A stretch of 64,000 nt of DNA, from NCBI GenBank assembly GCA_022539475.1, contig VCMS01000007.1, positions 27,011-91,010 on the forward strand. The letters are read 5' to 3'. Positions 1-10,689 of the stretch are shown piece after piece. The position numbers and the translations under genes are program-made. Source of the stretch: Gracilaria domingensis. Its lineage: Eukaryota > Rhodophyta > Florideophyceae > Gracilariales > Gracilariaceae. The notes under the pieces are model-generated. The model made no database searches, was not told where the DNA came from, and saw only the letters and a list, made by a program, of their open reading frames with translations. Every line of letters begins with the position of its first letter. Position 1 is the stretch's first letter.

Positions 1-685
1 CGATTCCCGTTCCTCTCAGATATAAAGAAAGTTCGGTGTTCGCCTCTTTTGAGGGCCACTGGCACGTCCCATCTTTTCGGTGTAGCTCACCAGGAAGGAG
101 AAGCCGACGTCGTAACCCCGCACGTTAGTTAAATTCCTCAAGCGCTGCCGGGCGTCCTGGCGACCATTTAAGGTTCAGAGTCAACGCCAGCTTGAGTTCA
201 CCAAGCAGGCCGACGCCATCGTAGAGCGTAGTCGCGCCAACTACAACCGAGGGGCGGACATCCACTGCGAGGTTTGTGACATGCAAGTTCTCCGAAGCTC
301 ACGATCTGCGTTGTGCACTACGAAGCGTCGCCATCGTGCGACCCTTAGGAAGAAGAACAATATATCTTATTTAGAGCACAGGCTTCTCTTTTCATTGTCC
401 AGTTGTGAACTTCTATTCATATCTGGGCATTACATATATTATCCTTGGTTTTTGTTCTTCTTTAGTCTTCTGCTATCGTTTGGTAATCCTCTTCTGTTTC
501 TTGTGTTCGTGCTTTGTTGTTTGGCTTTCTGCGGACTCTTCTACGTAATGCTTATATTTGGCTAGTGGCTTCTTCGTCCGATGACTGGTACTGCTTCACG
601 AAGAGCAAACTTTTATTTTCATTGTTTTTTGCCCGCCTTTATTGGCTGTAAACCCGGCGCCGTCACGCCAAAAATGGCGTTTTCA
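1..685 (+). repeat. 5' LTR of copy A, 3' part only
   Basis: Bases 1-685 align to the 3' LTR from about 8273 to 8922 and end in the same GGCGTTTTCA. This copy is about 35 nt longer over the same span because of scattered one-base insertions. Confidence 0.9.
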
Positions 686-686
686 A

Positions 687-703
687 TGGTACTCTCGCCG
701 AGG
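687..703 (+). other. primer binding site of copy A
   Basis: TGGTACTCTCGCCGAGG follows the LTR end with one extra A between them. It begins with TGG, the complement of a tRNA 3'-CCA. The same 17 bases abut the LTR of copy B. The tRNA species was not identified. Confidence 0.7.
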
Positions 704-724
704 TGGCCCCTTGGCCCGATAATC

Positions 725-3100
725 TATGGATCACCTCGACGCCGTCTCTTCGAAACGGATACACATATCGCGATGTTGTCGATTTCTCATTTTTCTTCGA
801 GAACGTTGCCACGACCGACCGTGGAAAGCTGATGAGGAGGTTCCTCCGAAATCTGGGGCTTCCTAAGTGTGTCGACGGCCTTTCGATCATTATTATAAAT
901 ATTTCTTTAGTGGGCGTGCTCACGTGAACCCGACGCGGCCAACTCATATCAGTTAAGACGTCCATGCTTCGATGCTTCTGGCGCTGCTGAGGACCCGAGG
1001 AGTATATCCGAAGAAGCCTGTGACTGCCCGTTTGACTACGGTGATCTCCTTGGTCCTCCATGCGCATGGAGCTTGCTTCGACAGGCCGAGTTCAACGCGG
1101 AAGGCCAAGTTCGGCCTTCTCGTAAAGCGGTTCATGGAGTAGCGCAGACCTAGCTCAGTTTGTGATATTCCGCGAGCAGGACTATAATCGTGAAAAGACC
1201 TCATCAAACTCCTTTGTGGCCGGCATTAAAAAGGCCCTCGGGAGCAGGGTGTTACTGGCGTTTATGCTCCTCCGAAGAAAGGTGGTTACACATAAAAGGA
1301 GGGCCGCCGGTCGACCTTCTGATGGGATTCCACTGAGACAAGGTGGATCAGAGCTAGCTAGTCAGGTAGCTTGCAAGAACTCACTCTCTTGTTGAAAGAG
1401 AAGTCAATGGCAGGACCACATCCGAGGCTGATGGACGAGCAAAGTAATATGTGGCCTAACTGTCAGTAAGCCTGGTCACTTTTCATACTCGCTGTGTCGA
1501 TGTCCCACAGAATCGCCGCATGCGATACCGCGTTGTGTTTGGTGGGTGTTGGAAGATGGGTAACATTTTATTCCATCGCAAATAAACGTGTTGGAATAAG
1601 CGCCATTCGGAAAAGAAGGTCCGTTTCGGATGCCGAAAATATCAGAAAGAAAAATTTTCTTGCTCGGGAAGTTCCCCCAGACGCAGCAACCAAGTTTCTG
1701 TATGTCACGCGCTCGAGGTTGACGTTCGCCAAGATATCGCGACGCGATAGAAACTGTGTTAGCGATGGCCAAATCGAGCCGCTGATGGGCGGCCCTATTG
1801 CCAAGCAGTCCGCCTGAACAATCGGGGTTTGGGGTGTCAAGGCAGCTTGCTTCTGAACCGGCCCGCAGCAGCGGCACCCATTTCGGGGGCTTTTGATTCC
1901 GCCAGCTACGGCGTAAATCGATCCGGGACGCCTCAAGGAAGAATACACAAAGAAGCTTACTGGTAAGTCCCATGCTCAGGAGCACGCCGGAAAGTATAAG
2001 CTGTATGGAGGAGCTCGCGATGCCCCGACCCGGGTCGACAATTCGTCAACTCATTCGGCGGGGACGCCGCCGATGCGGCCAAGAAAGCTCTGCGGTCGAA
2101 TCATCTCTGGCCGTTCAACGACCAGAAAGGTCATGCGACCCCAGGTTCGAGCGTGAAACCGTCTCTCTTAAGGGTTGTGCTATTAAAGTGCTATGGGCCA
2201 TGACCCCATAGCCTTCTTGGACTCTGGCGCTGTCCGAAATTAATGCAGCAGAACTAGGTCGGACCATCTGCTATGACAACAGAACCCACTGAAGACGAAT
2301 TAAAGTAGCTGCTGCATGTTGGCCCTGCATTCCCGTGGGTACTCTAGAGGGCGTTCCTGTAAGGTTCTGATGACGTCCGAGTAATCCTCGAGTTTCTTGT
2401 TATGCGAGAAGCCCCTCGATGTAATCATCGGGGGACCAACGCTAGAAAAGCTGCATGCCTGTATCGATCTTGGTACACAGAAGTCACATGAGTTAAACAA
2501 GAAGCACGTCGTTATAGGGACTCGGACTCGTCGTTCCGTGATTAGCAGCATATTGGTCCGTGTCTGAGACAGATAGCGAGATTTCCACACGTCAGACTTC
2601 TGATGCTATCACCGTCTGACGTCTGAAGATGAGTGCGAGGACTTTGTAACCGCGGTCCCCCTTCAGCAGCCGAACAACTGGTGCGGCCGAAGTGACCCTG
2701 TAGGCAGTAAGGGAAAGGGTGGGGAGCAGGATCCCAGGATGGCCGAAGAGGAGAAACGGATTGTGGGAAGAACCGTCCAATCGTGGAACAGCGCAGCCCA
2801 CCCGCGGCCGTTTCGAATGGGCCTCAGTATGTGACAAGCCGTCGACCGACTCAGGCTGAAGATTCCAACGGCCCTAACTTACCTGGCGTACGCATCGTGG
2901 ATCAGATCATCTGGCATAGTTTTGACGCGAGCGTGGGGAGACCGCCTCATGCAATAATGTTGCATATTGCTGGACCCGATGGCCCACAAATTCCTCAAGA
3001 GGGAGAAGGGTGGCCGTCGGAACAGCACGGTCAGCAATTCCAGCTGATCTCCCAGTATAGATGACGAGGATCGACGATTCGAAGACGCGGAGGGAAGAGA
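725..3100 (+). pseudogene. gag-protease region of copy A, heavily frameshifted
   Basis: This stretch is collinear with the intact gag-protease frame of copy B at 12317-14416 on the other strand. Short matching stretches turn up in all three frames, for example the segment near 2850-2880 that matches copy B at about 12420-12450. No long frame survives. The breaks are mostly one- or two-base indels rather than substitutions, so either decay or poor base calling in this part of the assembly could explain them. Confidence 0.8.
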
Positions 3101-5395
3101 GTGCAGGCGATCCCCTGTCGAAGAAAGGCCGGCGCATCCCTCTCTTCCGAGCGAGTCTACGGATACCAGCGTACGCCAGAGAAGTGTGATGTCGTGATTC
3201 CTAAAGTAGTTGCCCCAGAGCTAATACGCCAGGAGGACAGTGGAGTCCGGCCTCCTGACGATGGGCGTCGTAGGTGAAAGCCGGCGGCGTTCCCAGAGGT
3301 AGTGACGATGAGGACGACTCTCACCGGAGGAAGTAGCCTCATTGGCTCCACCACTCTACCGCGATCTGACGTTACATCCCGATCCGGACGAAGTAGTTTC
3401 TGCTTCCTTTAGCGAAGGACAGTCAGTTATACTGACTTTTGGACGTGCGGGGTTCAATTGGCGACATCAAGTGACGTCACCTCGCGCGTCCGCCTCCTCT
3501 AGAAGCAGAATTAACCGTCACCCCACCAGCGTAGGAATGCTGGAGGCGAACGACTCCGGCAGAGATATATAGTCATAAACGATTTTGAGAAGAACTACCT
3601 CGGACGAAATGACGGTCCCGGCCCCGGGAGATGTGAAATCATTCACAAGACCCAGCCCGCGACGAAGAAGTTGTGGCCGAGCCTACGTGCCCAGCGCAAG
3701 ACTTGAGTATTCTCTGCAAGATCCATTGCGGCAAGATTCACCTCGGTCGCACGCTCGACGCGTGATTTACCCCCCACCCAACAAGGAGGAGGTGATTCTA
3801 GAACGGATCTCTCATCTCAAGGGATAGACGGGTGGACCGTCCTCGCTGGTTCTGGATAAGCTTGAATGTCATGCATGTCCTTGTATGATGCTTAGGACTC
3901 TGACGTGCCGGTACGCACAGGTTTGACCTCAGTGTCGAGACCCCAATTATTCGAAGGTCGAAGGCTACGCGCCAAGCTGACGACGGTTGTTCGGAAAGAG
4001 GTGACAAATGTTGTCGCCGGGATCATCAAGCCGTCCCACCTTCATTGGTCCTTCCCGTTGTCCATCGCACATAGAAGGATTGGAAAGCCCGGTTTGTGTC
4101 GAACTATCGGGGTCTGACGCAGGTCATGACGCCGCGACAGGTGGCCCGTGCCATAACATGGAACAGATTTTTTGAGCGATTTTGGGTGGTTGTTCGTTCC
4201 TTTCAGCGACCCTAGACCTTTTCTCGCGATACTGGGCAGGGTGCGCCTGGCCTGACTGCAAGCAATGACGACTTTCGTTTGTCGTCAGGGAACCTTGCCG
4301 TTTGAAGTCATGCCTTTTGGTCTCATGAATGCCCCAGCCACGTTTCAAGAATGATGGACGCGGTCCTTCATGGGGTGGAGTTTGCTCGCGTCTATATAGA
4401 CGACGTTGTCATCTTCTCGAGAAGCCTGGAAGAACATTTGTACCACTAACCAGGGTGCTCGAGATCCTTGCAAGTCATGGTCTGAAGATAAAAATATCCA
4501 AATGTGATTTTGCCAACCCCGTATCAAACTGCTTGGTCACTCATCACAAGGAAGGCACTTCGGTTGATCAAGACAGATCGACGTCATCCAAAAGGCCCGA
4601 ACCATCGACGGTAACCGAGCTCCGAGTTTTCTCGGTCTAGCCAGTTATTATCGAAGGTTCATAAGGATTTCGCAGATACGTCAGCAGTATTGCATGCTGC
4701 CACTACAGGGAAGGGAAAGCTGAATTTCACCAATGAGATGAAGACAGCGTTTAATGATCTAAAGGGAAAGTTAGTATCCCGCCGGTCTTAGCATTTCCCG
4801 ATTTGAGAAGCCTTTTAGAGTTGAAACCGATGCTTCTTCAGTCGCGCTTGGTGCCGTTCTGTCACAAAAGAAAGAGGACGGAATGTATCACCCAATTCAA
4901 TTTGCCAGTCGCACGCTTAATGCCGCCGAGCGAAAGTATTCTACTTGCGAGAAGAGGCCCTAGCCGTGGTCTTTGCCTTGAAGAAGTTTCGCATGTATCT
5001 ACTCGGAGGTCTCCCTTTGAGCTTGTTACGGACCACCAAGCTCTGAAGTATGCATTCCAAAGAAGGACATTCACGGGCGCCTAGCCCGATGGATGGACCT
5101 GCTAGCGGAATACGAGTTCGTTATAGTCTATAGATCTGGCGATAAGAATCGGGCTGCCGACTATCTCTCTCGCTTTGCCGTTGGGGATCCACCGGAGCCG
5201 GATGATGACGTGTCTGTTGTACTGAATGCAACGGACGAGGTCTATGACTTGGAGCCCTTCTGCGCGCACATCAAGTTGTACCTTGCCGCTTTTTTTCCTG
5301 AAGAAGACCCTAAGATCCGCGCTTTGGTTAAGAGGAATGCGAAGAAGTTCTTCCTTTGGGAAGGTCTTCTCTATCGCCGTACAAGAAAGGATTAA
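3101..5395 (+). pseudogene. reverse transcriptase and RNase H region of copy A
   Basis: At 4310-4350 the translation gives the RT block MPFGLMNAPATF. At about 4390-4440 it gives the catalytic box VYIDDVVIFS (Y-x-D-D). RNase H follows from about 4810, with ETDASS, the conserved Glu segment and TDHQAL, and closes at 5093-5180 with the GDKNRAADYLSR motif. The N-terminal RT block reads near 3960-4110 (GIIKPS.. WSFP). Frames switch repeatedly up to about 5090 and then stay open to 5395. The RT/RNase H identity is certain. A functional protein cannot be read from this sequence. Confidence 0.85.
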
Positions 5396-6460
5396 GAGTG
5401 GTACCCTCTGTAAGCGAGCGCCGTGGCATCCTCTCATCCTTTCATGATGACATAGGACATTGGGACTTGGAGGCTACTAAGGATCTGGTCCAGTTCCGAT
5501 TCTGGTGGCCTGGAATGTACCCCGACATCGTTTCATATGTTCGCAGTTGTGAGGGGTGTCAGTTCACAACACCCCTGCTTAAGTACCGGCCAGGACAAAG
5601 AGCCCCATTGACTGGCCTATTTCATACATTCTCTGTGGACTTCGCCGGTCCTCTTCCGGCTACCAAGAATGGCAACCGTTTTGCTCTGATTGGTGTAGAA
5701 CACATAACAGGATGGCCTATTGCCGCGGCCTACGGTAATCAGACCTCTACCACCGTCATTCACTTTGTTCGATCTCAGATCGTTTCCCCGTTTGGTCCCC
5801 CGCTGACGATCGTGTCCGACAACTTCAGTTCCTTCAAAGCCAAGGCAGTCGAGGCATACATGGAAAGTAAGAAGATATCCCTCAAGCCCACCATGGCCTA
5901 TGCCCCTATGTCTAATGGCCGTGCTGAAAGAATGGTTGGAACCATCAAGAAATCGATTGCCAAGACAATCTTCAATAAGGGACAAGAATGGGATGAAGCC
6001 CTCGAGCAAATACTTTACGGATACAGGAGGCGCCGGCTGGGTGGCGGGTTTTCTCCTTTTGAGCTCATGTATGGCACAGTCCCGCGGATGAGCTCAGACG
6101 ACCTACCCCCGCTCATCGTAGATCCAACCCCACTAATCGTCATCATGAACTACTTGCAAATTCCGCAGGCAGAGCTTCCAGAGTTCTATCTCAACCCAAT
6201 CGACAAGACGACCCCAAGTCCGGGCACCGGTTCAACGTCGGTGATGAGGTCTTGGTGATACATGGGAAGGCTCTGAATCCCAACGTGAAATGGCCTGCCT
6301 TTCAGTCAAAATTCTACGGACCCTGTAAGGTGGTTAAGGCCAGGCACCCCCGATATGTCCTAGTGTCCCCTCATAATCGCTACACTAGAGAAGGGGTCCA
6401 CGCCCGCCGGCTCAAGCGGTATCATCGCCGACCAGTTCATCTGCAGGACGAGGTGGTAGC
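5356..6460 (+). pseudogene. integrase region of copy A
   Basis: The long frame 5356-6258 encodes a retroviral-type integrase. It has the HHCC zinc domain (FHDDIGHWD, then CEGC, around 5435-5565), a catalytic core with VDFAGPLP near 5636, VSDNFSSF near 5812 and the Glu in NGRAERMVG near 5920. The C-terminal segment continues in another frame from about 6210 to 6460 (VIHGKALNP .. RRLKRYHRRP), so one frameshift lies near 6200-6250. Another separates it from the RNase H tail near 5390. The D-D-E residues are all present. No chromodomain follows. Confidence 0.88.
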
Positions 6461-7015
6461 CACTATTACGGAAGGCGAAGACACCCCTGTCCCATATCCC
6501 ACTCAGATCACTGTAATGCCACTCCGCGTTGACTACAATATCCTCACTGCACCCCACCTCTCGTGTCACTTTATCATTGGAGGGAAAAGCATACATTCAT
6601 GGCTTAGCCCTTTGAACGTCTCTATCCCGGAGGTGGAAAGGGTTACCTGGACGCTGACGCATGCCTCACTCGCCCTGTTCTCAATCTCGGGCCCGTTCTT
6701 GAGTCGTAGAGGAGGATCTATCTTAAGAACATTATTTCGACGTGTGCACCAGAACTACGGCAGCAATATCGAGCCAGAATTCGCGGTATATCTTTACCAC
6801 CATGCAGTCTCCTTGCATGGGCATCTCCAGAATCGCAATTCTACATACAAGGACTCAGGACCATATTTCGCACTATGCTCGCACAGGAATCGCTCGGATA
6901 CTCAGCTACACCCCCGACCCAGAGAAGCTAGCAGTACCCTTTCTCTTCCACTACACACCGAGAATTAGCCCAGTACTTACGACGCCCGGCGTAGCGTCGT
7001 TTGGGTTTGGTGGTG
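6461..7015 (+). other. 3' untranslated part of copy A
   Basis: Between the end of the integrase and the 3' LTR there is an open frame to 6968 with no recognisable domain. No classical purine tract is clear. The GGGTTTGGTGG just before the LTR may serve as a weak one. Confidence 0.5.
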
Positions 7016-7495
7016 TGTGGCCCGTCAAACGGTACACGGACAGGTGTGCGTGTCTACACTCCTGCGTTGTGCCCAACGCAGCGGTAATACAGAATATAGT
7101 TTAAAAATGCTTTATTATAGTTAATCCTATCTTAGGTTTAGTTAGTTTTCTACGCAGAATCTACCTTGCGTGTGGCCAGGAGGCGCCGCACTACAAGCAG
7201 GGCGACATGAGATTGTCTACTTAAGTGGCAGAGAGCGCTCCAACGCTGACCACCCGACCTCATCGGCTGTCAATTGCCAAATTCGTGGTCACCCACAGGA
7301 GGCGCCTGCGCTTGCGCAAATACACGTGCATTCCACGCTGTGTACTGCGTTGCGTAGGCGCCCCCTGTGGCGGCATATGCGCTTAAAGTATCTACCACCT
7401 ACGCCTCTTATAGGCTAGTACGGTAGATACAACGCATCCATTGGCCAAGCCAACCGTACCGTCGATTCCCGCCTGGGATCGACGGTGCGGTTGTG

Positions 7496-7503
7496 CATAA
7501 AAG
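7496..7503 (+). promoter_or_regulatory. TATA-like box of the LTR promoter
   Basis: CATAAAAG lies 11 nt after a stable hairpin and just before the pyrimidine-rich leader. The same arrangement occurs in copy B on the other strand. It is inferred to position transcription start about 25-30 nt downstream, near 7525-7530. Confidence 0.5.
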
Positions 7504-8129
7504 GGCCGGAGCAGTCGCCTCCGACTCAACTCCGGCCAGACCACTTCCTTCGACGACCTCCCCCCCCCACCCCCCCACAACCTTCCAACCTCTCTCCTTT
7601 TCCCTTTGTCGTCCTCAACCTTTCCTCATCCCCTACTTCTCTCTCTACTTCTCCCTTGGCGGCCTGGTCTCACCGCCCTCCCTCGCTCACTGCCACTCAC
7701 ACTGACCCTCTGTCTGGGCGCGTCCTGTGTGAGTAGGCAAAGCGTCTGCACCACCCTTCCATTGGGTTAGACTTGTGAAGGCGTGACTCTGCCTTTCATT
7801 ATCCGCTTTGTTTGGCCTTTCTTGTCTCTTTTGTTCCCTTCGTTGGTTTCTTTCGCTGTTGTTGTTCCATCTGCCATTCTGTCTTTCCCGAACTACCGTT
7901 GTTGTTGTCATCTTCGTTTTTTCCCCGTTTCTTGCTGTTTGGCGGCTTTCTGCTGCCTGCATCCGTTCTATTGCTTCCCGTTTCGGCCTTGGTCCCTGGT
8001 TTTGCTGGTTCTTTCGCGTTGCGATTCTGTTCCTCACATAGTGTTGCTTTGCACCTGTTGTTGCTAGACGCACTGTGTGATACAGCGTAAGGTTGTCCTT
8101 AACCTACGGCCCTGAGGCAATCGTTCAAG

Positions 8130-8627
8130 AGTAGGTTGTCTACAGCTACTCTTTTGGCATTTTGTGTGACTACTAACGTTTCGTTGTTTCACATCAAGTG
8201 CCAAGGTCTATCGTTTCATCCAGCGAGTATTCGTCCGTGGTCGATCCGGACGAGCGTATAGAAGAAGTCCCCGATCCCGTTCCTCAGATAAAGAAGTCGG
8301 CTGTTCAGCCTCTTGACGGGCACGCGAGCGCCACATCTTTCGTGTAGCCCACCAGAAGGAGAAGCGCCGTCGTAACCCCCGCCACGTAAGCAAATCCTAA
8401 AGCGCTGCCGCGTCTGCGACATTAAGGTTCAGAGTCAACGCCAGCTTGAAGTTCACCAAGCAGGCCGACGCCATCGTAGAGCCGTACGTCGCGCCAACTA
8501 CACCGAGCAGGACATCCACTGCGAGGTTTGTGACATCAAGTTCTCCGAAGCTCACGATCTGCGTGTGCACTACAGAAGCCGTCGCCATCGTGCGACCCTT
8601 AGGAAGAAGAACAATACTATCTATTAG
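8130..8627 (+). pseudogene. LTR zinc-finger ORF, broken copy
   Basis: This is the copy A counterpart of the intact frame at 14750-15250. The putative intron is 8131-8198, with donor GTAGGT instead of GTAAGT, branch-point-like TACTAAC and an AG acceptor. The frame then breaks at a one-base loss in a short C run near 8321, giving an early stop. Another homopolymer change lies near 8375. Both C2H2 finger segments can still be found in shifted frames. Confidence 0.6.
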
Positions 8628-8922
8628 AGCACAGGTCTCTCTTTTCATTGTCCAGTTGTGACACATTTCTATTCATATCTCATTACATATATTATCCTTG
8701 TTTGTTCTTCTTTATCTTCTCGCCTATCGTTTGGTATCCCTCTTCTGTTCTTGTGTTCGTGCTTTGTTGTTTGGCTTCTGCCGCACTCTATCTACGTAAG
8801 CTTATATTTGGCTAGTGCTTCTTCGTCCGATTGGACTGGTACTCTACGAGAGCAAACTTTATTTTCAGTGTTTTTGCCCCCTTTGGCTGTAACCGCCGGC
8901 GCCGCACCAAAATGGCGTTTTC

Positions 8923-9241
8923 ACTTCCTTTATTGTGCTTAAGATATTAAAAAATTGGTTTAAAATTTAATTAAACAGATCGCGGATTCATGTCCATCGC
9001 ATTTCCACACAGCACAAGGTTATTATTATTATTATTATAATAAGTTATCTACCTCTTGGTACCTCTCTACTAGGGAGTCTCTAGTGGTCCTCGCATGTTC
9101 AGCCTGTAGCGCTTTCGATCTCGAAAGCCATCTCCAACCCCGGAGAAAAGGTTTGCATCAACCCCGTGGCGCGAAGCTTTGTGTAGAATGCTGTTTCACT
9201 CGTGACGGAAAGATTCCGAAGTCGTACTTTGTTGAAGACTC
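8923..9241. other. short intergenic stretch with microsatellite
   Basis: This lies between the 3' LTR of copy A and the first ORF upstream of the rhomboid gene. It carries a (TTA)n run at about 9020-9043. No gene is seen. Confidence 0.6.
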
Positions 9242-10241
9242 TTGAGCATGGCCTTCAACGCAGCGTTTGTCACTATAGGCCCTTGTACAAGTATTCGACA
9301 TTTTCGTGGACAAAGGAAGGGAATTTCCATTCATCAACCAAAATGTAAACGAGAGAGGGAAGCGCCTATGGCTACGCGTCGAATTGTTTGCCACTCCATC
9401 AGTTTTCCCAAGGTCATGGCGGTGGTAAGATCCCGGTGAGCAATAGAAAGTGCTGGCGAGAGTGACGACGACGGCAACCAGAACGGCCCTTCGCCTGTGC
9501 TCATGGTTCTTTTAGCAAAGGGATATGACTTTGATCAATACCGGCTTTCTCGGAACGAATCTCGGCCTGATTCATCGATTATTCGACTTATTCAGCAACT
9601 CCGTATATGTCAGATTCTTCTAGCAGTTAATATAGCTGTGTTTATACTTCAAACAATTAGCGGTCCTGGAATACTAATGGCCGGCGCAAAAGTGAACAGC
9701 GCCATTGCAAGCGTCAATACTACCGACTCTTCTCTCCAATGTTCTTACACGCGAGCGCCACTCCACTTGGCCATCAACAGTTTTTCGCTACAACTCAACA
9801 GGGCCTCTGTAGAGTCTTGGTTTGGAAAAAGGCGGTTTTTAATGGCTGTACCTGGTTTCTGGTGTGTGTGGTAACGCACTTTCGTTTGCTTGTACGCCAA
9901 CACCAGCCGTAGGAGCTTCAGGGGCTATTTTTGGGTTGGTCGGGGCATCGGCAGTTATCCTTGCCCGACACAGCAAGCTTTTGGGACCAAGAGCGCGAAG
10001 AGGATTGCAATCGTTAGCCTACATTGTGGTAATGAACTTCGGAATGGGCTTATCACCGGATCACGTATTGATAATTTGGACACTCGGGGGCTTCCTGGGT
10101 GGGATTGGCGTATTCTTACCTTTTTGGTCCCGCTTTGTACCGCGAAGCTTCGATCAGGTCGAACCATTATCCGAGATGAGCCCATCGTTCTCTTGGATAG
10201 GAGAATCTACGGATAATTTCGGTTCATCCGAAGGCTGCTAA
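9242..10241 (+). CDS. rhomboid-family intramembrane serine protease, frameshifted
   Basis: Rhomboids cleave membrane proteins within the bilayer using a Ser-His dyad. The catalytic serine motif VGASGAIFGLVGA is plain at about 9915-9955. It follows a first helix (CQILLAVNIAVFILQ, about 9613-9657), the pre-catalytic loop and helix (YYRLFSP, MFLHAS, HLAINSFSL, FGKRRFL). The GSRIDN segment before the catalytic His helix is at about 10065-10080. These pieces lie in different frames. Changes are needed near 9713, 9770, 9845 and 10080, the last one at the histidine itself. The residues between breaks are well conserved, so small sequencing errors are as likely as decay. The ORF at 9242-9439 is basic and Ser-rich and could be a plastid transit peptide. 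The motif style resembles plant chloroplast rhomboids. The true start is uncertain. Confidence 0.75.
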
Positions 10242-10689
10242 ATAAATTGATCAGCTCACAGTTTGCATATGTTTGTCGATGTTGTGGGTTCCAGCAGGAT
10301 GATTTGCGAACTCCAACCGGCTGTACGTATTTGAAGAGATATGATAGATGATGACCAGACTATATCTCAGCGCTAAAAGCCAGCTGTCTTTGCTAAATAT
10401 GCCACACTACTGTGATGGTTATCCATGAAGCAGCGTCAACATTTAGAGTCGTCGTATTCTCTGCACATGAAATGTCAGAACGTCGGGTTAGCGGCTAGCT
10501 TGAGTTGAAGGCCCTCCGAAAGCATTGCCGGAAGAAACGACCGCATTACGTCAGCTGCGAATCAAGTTCTTGGCTAGGACATTACTGCTACTGTACGCAG
10601 CGGGGTGCTCTTGTATCCTTACGAGGACGCGCTGAATAGAGAAGTATAGCCAGCTTTCTGCCGCAGCTTTGGTGAGACGCTTTTCATCA
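10242..10689. other. intergenic, nothing recognised
   Basis: No convincing ORF, RNA gene or repeat is visible between the rhomboid gene and the truncated end of retrotransposon copy B. Confidence 0.5.

Larger units (their letters stand above)
1..8922 (+). mobile_element. Ty3/gypsy LTR retrotransposon, copy A (5' end cut by window)
   Basis: The order is partial 5' LTR, primer binding site, gag, protease, reverse transcriptase, RNase H, integrase, 3' LTR, which is the Ty3/gypsy order. The 3' LTR (7016-8922) matches the inverted copy at 14453-16367 nearly base for base, with a net length difference of 8 nt. The first ~5 kb is riddled with small indels and stops relative to copy B, whereas the part from about 5.1 kb on reads well. 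No chromodomain is seen after the integrase. The 5' target duplication lies outside the window, so it cannot be tested. Confidence 0.93.
7016..8922 (+). repeat. 3' LTR of copy A (1.9 kb)
   Basis: It starts TGTGGCCCGTC and ends GGCGTTTTCA, so it has TG..CA ends, and matches 14453-16367 inverted. It holds a hairpin (CCGTCGATTCCC 7459-7470 with GGGATCGACGG 7475-7485) just upstream of a TATA-like CATAAAAG at 7496-7503, then a long pyrimidine-rich leader, then a zinc-finger reading frame. At 1907 bp it is long for a gypsy LTR. Homopolymer-length differences separate it from copy B. Confidence 0.92.

Noticed and set aside
7783-8090. Hydrophobic Phe/Leu/Cys-rich frames in the LTR leader (also at 15290-15597)
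   Set aside because: All three frames of the pyrimidine-rich strand are open and give similar hydrophobic nonsense; this is composition, not a membrane protein.
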